Part shown: piece by piece, positions 59,826-64,000 of the stretch
Layout: every line of letters starts with the position of its first letter
How positions within the stretch are numbered: position 1 is the stretch's first letter
DNA from: CATOSP01 sp965216155
GTDB taxonomy: Bacteria > Chloroflexota > Dehalococcoidia > Lucifugimonadales > UBA3495
Assembly: GCA_965216155.1 (NCBI GenBank)
Contig: CBDCFD010000005.1
Span: forward strand, 620,001-684,000
Direction of reading: 5' to 3'
Length of the DNA: 64,000 nt
Program-made: the position numbers and the translations under genes
Notes under the pieces: model-generated
Databases searched by the model: none
Told to the model about the DNA's origin: nothing
What the model saw: the letters and a program-made list of their open reading frames with translations, nothing else

Positions 59826-60740
59826 CTAGGCGGTGGGGGGATTGCTACGGTACCAGTCCACGATCTCCGAGCCGGTGGCGGCCCACACCCCGCCGCGGCG
59901 CATTATGTGACCCAGGGCGCGGTCCAGGTAGCCGATTCTGAAGGGCTGGCCGATAAGCCAGGGATGCAGGTTCAGGGCCATCAGGCGCGCGTTCTGCTGA
60001 CCGTCGTGGTACAGGGTGTCGAACCCGTCTTCGATTAGCTGCTGATACCGCCCGATGTTTACCCTCCGGTCCCAGAGGGCCACCACGTCGTCCAACTCCA
60101 CCATCACCGGCAGGGCGAAAATCTCTCCGTGAGGGCTCTTCAGTGGGTATGGCTGTTCGTCGTTGACCCAATCGCAGACGTAGCTGATTCCTGCTTCGGA
60201 CAATAGTTGTGGAGTCCGGGATGATTCGCCGTATTCCGGCCCCAACCAACCAGCGGGGGCGCTGCCGGTGGCCCGCGCTAGAGCGCCCACCGACTGGCCT
60301 ATGTACTCCCGCTCCGCGTCTTCGGACATGTTACTGGTGATCATGCGGGTCAAAGCGACGCCGTGGCCGATAATCTCCGCGCCCCTATCCTGGCAGTGCC
60401 GCACCAGATAAGGGTAGTTCTCGGCGGTCATGGCGTCCATTGCCACCGTTGGTTTTATGCCATGCTTCTCCAGCGTGTCCAATACGCGGAAAATGCCCAC
60501 CCGATGCCCGTATTCCCTGTGGCCCAGCCTGGCGTAGTCCGGGAACGACCTCGCGCTCAGGCCACCGGCGAACGGGGTCGTGAAGCTATCTTCCGGCGGC
60601 TGCCATTCCGGATGGTCCAGGTTGACGATCACGCATAGGGCCACACGCGCCCCGTCCGGCCATCGCAGAATGCCTCGTTTGTTGATGGGTGACCAATCGT
60701 AATGCTCGTGGTCCATCCCGAAGCGCCGTTGTGCGGGCAT
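59826..60740 (-). CDS. Polysaccharide deacetylase-like protein 1
   Basis: ATG 60740 follows AGAGAGG. The 304-residue protein resembles the PuuE/allantoinase-type NodB proteins: WPDGARVALCVIVNLDHPEW with the first acidic residue, REYGHRVGIFRVLDTLEKHG, AEIIGHGVALTRMITSNMSE with the metal-binding His, GWLGPEYGESSRTPQLLSEA, and a C-terminal LNLHPWLIGQPFRIGYLDRA. The first D is present but the H-x-x-x-H pair is altered (GHGVAL). It may act on uric-acid-derived or other amide substrates. Confidence 0.8.
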   Translation of the reverse strand: MPAQRRFGMDHEHYDWSPINKRGILRWPDGARVALCVIVNLDHPEWQPPEDSFTTPFAGGLSARSFPDYARLGHREYGHRVGIFRVLDTLEKHGIKPTVAMDAMTAENYPYLVRHCQDRGAEIIGHGVALTRMITSNMSEDAEREYIGQSVGALARATGSAPAGWLGPEYGESSRTPQLLSEAGISYVCDWVNDEQPYPLKSPHGEIFALPVMVELDDVVALWDRRVNIGRYQQLIEDGFDTLYHDGQQNARLMALNLHPWLIGQPFRIGYLDRALGHIMRRGGVWAATGSEIVDWYRSNPPTA

Positions 60741-60816
60741 GTTTTCCTCTCTGCTGGGAGCGGGATTCGGGTTCCTTGGGATCCGATGCGTCTGAAGGAG
60801 TAGTGCTTGTGTCCCG

Positions 60817-61053
60817 TCAGCCGCCAATGAAGCGGCTAGCCAAGATAGCGACGAACAGCGCGGCGGTGGCGCCAATAATGGCGTAGAAAAGCCGGTCAAC
60901 GCGCCGGTTCACTTCCCGCAACCCGGCTTGCAGGTCAGCCTTGATTTCACGCTGGCCTTCCTTGAGCGCGGCGGTATCGTCTTCGAGCCGTCCAATGGCT
61001 CGCCACACAGCAGCGGCGTCAACTTGATTGGCGGTTTCGGTCTCGGTTGTCAT
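60817..61053 (-). CDS. Small coiled-coil membrane protein
   Basis: A 78-residue protein starting at ATG 61053 after GGAGGG. An amphipathic helix (AVWRAIGRLEDDTAALKEGQ), a helical coil (REIKADLQAGLREVNRRVDR) and one C-terminal membrane helix (FYAIIGATAALFVAILASRF) give the layout of small XhlA/holin-like or hemolysin-associated proteins. Function unknown; it sits between two deacetylase genes on the same strand. Confidence 0.6.
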   Translation of the reverse strand: MTTETETANQVDAAAVWRAIGRLEDDTAALKEGQREIKADLQAGLREVNRRVDRLFYAIIGATAALFVAILASRFIGG

Positions 61054-61075
61054 TCGTTCCCTCCCGGCGCTCCGC

Positions 61076-61984
61076 TCATTTGTTGATCTGCGCCGCGTGG
61101 GCTACCGCCTGGTCGTAGTAGTTGGCGATGTAGTAGTCGGCGATGTCGTCGGCAGTGGTCTGCCAGACGCCGTCGTGGGACATGATGTAGGCCAGTATCT
61201 CGTCAAGGTACTTGGCCCTATGAGGCTGGCCGGTCAGGTAGGGGTGGAGGGCGATGCACATGACTCGTCCGCTCTGGGCGCCCTCCTGGTAAAGCTGGTC
61301 GAATTGGGCCTTGCAGATCTCGGCGAAGTAGTCGCCCTCGTAGTGTTGCCGGAAGAGAGGAGCGTCGTTCAGCTCGATAGAGTAAGGGACCGACACCAGC
61401 TTTCCACTCGTCACCTTAATCGGCACCGGCTGATCGTCGTGCATCCAGTCAGTGTGGTAGATGAGCCCGGCCTCGGCCATCAGGTCGGGCGTCCGTTCGG
61501 TGCCTGAGATTGCGGGGCCCAGCATCCCCTTGAGCTGTTTCCCGGTGTGGCGCATTAGGGTGTCGATGGTGTCGCGATAGAACTCCCGCTCTTGCTCTTC
61601 GGTGTAGGTGTTGAGGTAGCGGGTGTTGTAAATCCCGTGACTCATGAAATCGTAGTCGCGCTGGACCATGGCCTCCCCGATCTCAGGAAAGTGCTCCAGA
61701 ACAGCCATGTTCAGGGAAACGCAGCAGCGAATGTTGTGTTTGTCCAACACGTCCAGCATCCGCCAGAAGCCGACCCGGTTGCCATAGTCCCGATGGGAGT
61801 AAGCCTGGACGTCAGGGTAAGGAGTCCGCGGCCATGGGTCGCGGTGCCCGTCGAATTCTGGCTCGTACTCGTAATGCTCCACGTTGGGAGCGATCCAAAG
61901 GGCCACCCGCGCGTCGTTGGGCCATTTGATCGGGGGCCGGTCTATGATGGGACTATAGTCCACCCTGTCTGGTGGCAGAGGCAT
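61076..61984 (-). CDS. Polysaccharide deacetylase-like protein 2
   Basis: ATG 61984 follows GGAGGTGA; a GTG nine bases upstream is less likely. The 302-residue protein reads WPNDARVALWIAPNVEHYEY, HRDYGNRVGFWRMLDVLDKH, YDFMSHGIYNTRYLNTYTEE with His of MSHG, and a C-terminal ALHPYLTGQPHRAKYLDEIL. It is a paralogue of protein 1 by layout (WPDDARVAL, GxRVGxFRxLD, SHG, LHPxLxGQPxR). The metal site differs slightly from true NodB enzymes. Possibly linked with the 78-residue gene in one operon. Confidence 0.8.
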   Translation of the reverse strand: MPLPPDRVDYSPIIDRPPIKWPNDARVALWIAPNVEHYEYEPEFDGHRDPWPRTPYPDVQAYSHRDYGNRVGFWRMLDVLDKHNIRCCVSLNMAVLEHFPEIGEAMVQRDYDFMSHGIYNTRYLNTYTEEQEREFYRDTIDTLMRHTGKQLKGMLGPAISGTERTPDLMAEAGLIYHTDWMHDDQPVPIKVTSGKLVSVPYSIELNDAPLFRQHYEGDYFAEICKAQFDQLYQEGAQSGRVMCIALHPYLTGQPHRAKYLDEILAYIMSHDGVWQTTADDIADYYIANYYDQAVAHAAQINK

Positions 61985-62021
61985 GAGGGTCACCTCCGTC
62001 AGTAATTCTGGTGGGTTGGAC

Positions 62022-63467
62022 CTAAGCGACGGTACTGGCCAGCCGTTCCAGGTTGGCAGCCTCGGGGGAGTCGGCGTCGCCTGTGCTCCAGCCTATCGCG
62101 GCGTCTTTCAATGTTGTGGCCGCGGCTATGACTTCCCCGTTTCCGGTCTGGGCCCGGCCCATCCAGAACTCGTCGCGGACGGAGGTCCTGCGATTCAGCC
62201 TTTCCTGGAGCATGCTTTTTGCGTTTTCAAACTGCTCGGCCCGGATGTAGGCTTCCAACAGAGTGTCCTCGAAGACCTCACGTTGGGCGTGGCTGCCGCC
62301 GATTCGGGCAAGCTCACGGACGGGCCGTTCCATAAAGCGCACCGTCTCGCCGTAATTGCCTTCGGCGAAGGCGGCAATTCCCTGGACCATGGGCAGGGTC
62401 ATCTCGCCGACGAGAACGTTGCCTTCGTCCGCTGCCGACCTCAGACTCCCGATAGTTTTTTCCAGGGCTTCATGGTCGCCCGCCGCCGCAAAGGCCAGCG
62501 CCGCGTGGGCGTCACGGAAGGGAGGCCCGGGGTTTCCGGCGGCGGGGAGGGCCTGGTCGCGGACCTCCTCCCATGGTTTGGGCGGGGGAGTACCGCCGTA
62601 AATTGTCAGCCGCCACAGGAGCGAGGCGCTGTCCGCCAGCGATGCCGCGCTCTTGGATACCACGGAGGGGCGGATGTCGGTCTCGTACAGGTCCAGGGCG
62701 CTCCGGTACCTTCCCATCGCAAGCTCGAACAGCGCCAGATGCCAGGAGAGATGGACGTGGTAGGAGGCGCGCTTGTCGAAGCCTTCCAACCAGTTCCCCA
62801 GGAATCCACCACCGGAAGCGGCGTCGCCCTTCTCGAAGTAGAAGTGGGTTACCGAGTGACAGGCGACGGCGTTGCCGGGGTACATCTCCAGAGATGTACT
62901 GGCCAACTTGAACGCTTCATCCAGCCGGCCCGTCTCATGGTGGGCGAAAGCATAGCTGCCCAGAAAGGCCCAGTCATCGCTACAATGCTTGGCGATGGTC
63001 TGGCAAAGGGCGAATAACTCGTCGGGGAAGTTAGGGACTCCCGCGCTGTGACAACCCTGCATGAAGAGACGCTGCGCCAAGCGGAGCATCAGCACGTCCC
63101 TGGGATACTCCTTCAGGTGTTCGCGGATGACGGCCAAGGACTCGATTCCCTTGTTGTTGATCCACAGGTCGATGGCCTCGATTCCGCTCTTCTCCCGGCC
63201 GGATATGCCCGAGGCCAGCGACTGGGCGCGGGCAACGCCCTCCTTGGCCTGTGAGGCCGTGCCTCGCATCATGTCCACCCACGCCATCCCGGCGTGGGCC
63301 AAAGCGAAGCCTTCGTCGGCCTCTATCGCTTTCTGGAACCGCTCCTCAGGGCCGTAGTTTTGGGACAGCAGCAGGTCAAGCCCCTCGAGGAAGTGGTCTG
63401 CCGCCGCGCCGGAGTTGGTGCTGATGGGAAGCCCAAAGCGGTCCTTGATTTTCGTTTCATTCTGCAT
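62022..63467 (-). CDS. Tetratricopeptide-repeat protein
   Basis: ATG 63467 follows CAGGAGGC. The 481-residue protein is helical with TPR-like repeats: FQKAIEADEGFALAHAGMAW, VIREHLKEYPRDVLMLRLAQ, FKLASTSLEMYPGNAVACHS, HLALFELAMGRYRSALDLYE. It lacks a signal peptide and is probably a cytoplasmic scaffold. It is related in style to TPR proteins common in SAR202-like genomes, but no family-specific motif is evident. It is on the same strand as the deacetylase genes and close to them. Confidence 0.75.
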   Translation of the reverse strand: MQNETKIKDRFGLPISTNSGAAADHFLEGLDLLLSQNYGPEERFQKAIEADEGFALAHAGMAWVDMMRGTASQAKEGVARAQSLASGISGREKSGIEAIDLWINNKGIESLAVIREHLKEYPRDVLMLRLAQRLFMQGCHSAGVPNFPDELFALCQTIAKHCSDDWAFLGSYAFAHHETGRLDEAFKLASTSLEMYPGNAVACHSVTHFYFEKGDAASGGGFLGNWLEGFDKRASYHVHLSWHLALFELAMGRYRSALDLYETDIRPSVVSKSAASLADSASLLWRLTIYGGTPPPKPWEEVRDQALPAAGNPGPPFRDAHAALAFAAAGDHEALEKTIGSLRSAADEGNVLVGEMTLPMVQGIAAFAEGNYGETVRFMERPVRELARIGGSHAQREVFEDTLLEAYIRAEQFENAKSMLQERLNRRTSVRDEFWMGRAQTGNGEVIAAATTLKDAAIGWSTGDADSPEAANLERLASTVA

Positions 63468-63491
63468 TGTTTGCCTCCTGGTAGCGTGTCC

Positions 63492-63968
63492 TCAGAAATT
63501 AAGTTCCGGGGGCAATACCCATCCGGCGACCAAGTTGAGAGGGTCGAGGACCAGCCGGTTTTTCGACCTGTCCGCTTGGAGATAACACAGGTTTATGAAG
63601 TCTCTTCCGAGCAGGGAAGGCAGATCCATGATGGTGGGTGAGCCGGTCCTGCCGCCCAGGAGAATATCGAAATGACAGTATCTTTCTTCCCCGCATCGGT
63701 CTATGAGCACAAGTATAGCTTCCTCGCAGTAATAATCCAGCCCGCCTCCAATCCCAGACCCCGTTATCAGGTTATTCCTTCGCAACCTACGATAGTCGAT
63801 ATTGAGCTTTTCCATGTCCACTGGATGAATGCACGTTCTGTCGGCCCCCGTGTCGATAAGGAAATCGACACGGTTAGAAACCTGCAACCTTGGCAAGTAA
63901 ACTGTGGCCTCCACGTATGGTGCAGGCGTTAGACTGACGCCCGTCTTATAATAGCCCTCTATGGACAT
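63492..63968 (-). CDS. Retropepsin-like aspartic protease
   Basis: ATG 63968, 158 residues, complete. It contains VDFLIDTGADRTCIHP, the DTGA(D/S) aspartic protease motif near residue 40, and LLGRDFINLCYLQADRSKNR, with the L-L-G-R/x-D element of the second half. This is the typical single-domain bacterial retropepsin-like form. It is unrelated by position to the one at 681. Whether it acts as a protease is unknown. Confidence 0.75.
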   Translation of the reverse strand: MSIEGYYKTGVSLTPAPYVEATVYLPRLQVSNRVDFLIDTGADRTCIHPVDMEKLNIDYRRLRRNNLITGSGIGGGLDYYCEEAILVLIDRCGEERYCHFDILLGGRTGSPTIMDLPSLLGRDFINLCYLQADRSKNRLVLDPLNLVAGWVLPPELNF

Positions 63969-64000
63969 GCTGCCGTTACACTATCAGGAGGATCGGGTTA

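Noticed and set aside
61983..63017. A 344-codon plus-strand open frame
   Set aside because: It is antisense to the TPR gene and has no recognisable domain.

Overview
The window looks like chromosomal DNA of an uncultured Chloroflexota bacterium, probably Dehalococcoidia or SAR202-like. This is an inference from gene content: two LLM-class flavin/F420 oxidoreductases, two isocitrate-lyase/PEP-mutase family lyases, MmgE/PrpD, an NHL-repeat protein, an arylsulfotransferase-like propeller, two polysaccharide deacetylases, HemQ, PlsY, and high GC (about 60%). No 16S gene is present to confirm it.

Region by region. 1-5.2 kb is a decayed accessory island: an alpha/beta-hydrolase end, a retropepsin-like protein, several toxin-antitoxin (TA) modules (mostly broken) and a PD-(D/E)XK-like nuclease gene destroyed by a frameshift and an IS5-type element. 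5.27-8.8 kb is a minus-strand 23S rRNA unit with its own promoter and a downstream initiator tRNA, with no 16S or 5S beside it. 8.9-13.5 kb holds an MFS remnant, a MarR-linked isochorismatase-type hydrolase, a methyltransferase, an enoyl-CoA hydratase and a MOSC protein. 13.6-16.6 kb is a second TA graveyard, where an ISAs1-type element splits a PIN toxin gene. 16.7-31.9 kb is mostly metabolic and housekeeping: PrpD, ASST-like, PAP2-like, PlsY, IlvE, NHL, PaREP1/HEPN-like pair, ComB, FAD oxidase, AbrB-PIN, LLM oxidoreductase, hydrolase, YraN, RnhB, MnmA. 32-46.7 kb has RDD, HicB, LLM, two PEP-mutase-type lyases, two Uma2 genes, SDR, a PQQ-type propeller, MFS, HemQ, a 7Fe ferredoxin, a decayed IS66-like element and a two-gene HTH cassette. 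46.9-51.8 kb carries valS-aroE-aroC. 51.9-55.9 kb is a minus-strand envelope operon (SppA-like protease, membrane-anchored protein, lipoprotein with three repeated domains). 56.7-59.8 kb carries a glycine/betaine-reductase-type group: grdC-like, a DUF1326 protein, a grdA selenoprotein with an in-frame UGA and a SECIS-like hairpin, and a convergent short GrdB-like protein. The right end has two polysaccharide deacetylases, a small coiled-coil membrane protein, a TPR protein and a second retropepsin-like protein.

Three themes stand out. First, the GrdA selenoprotein: its UGA splits the reading frame, so a naive reading would miss it. Second, small mobile repeats of several families: a palindromic element of about 24-28 bp sits inside two unrelated transposase genes, often in frame; an element with GTCTGAACTGTGATT-type ends occurs four times; and two MITE-like elements have recognisable 8-bp target duplications. 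Third, TA modules show a one-sided decay in which the toxin gene is broken while the antitoxin stays open. Removing the two insertion sequences in silico restores continuous frames in both interrupted genes.
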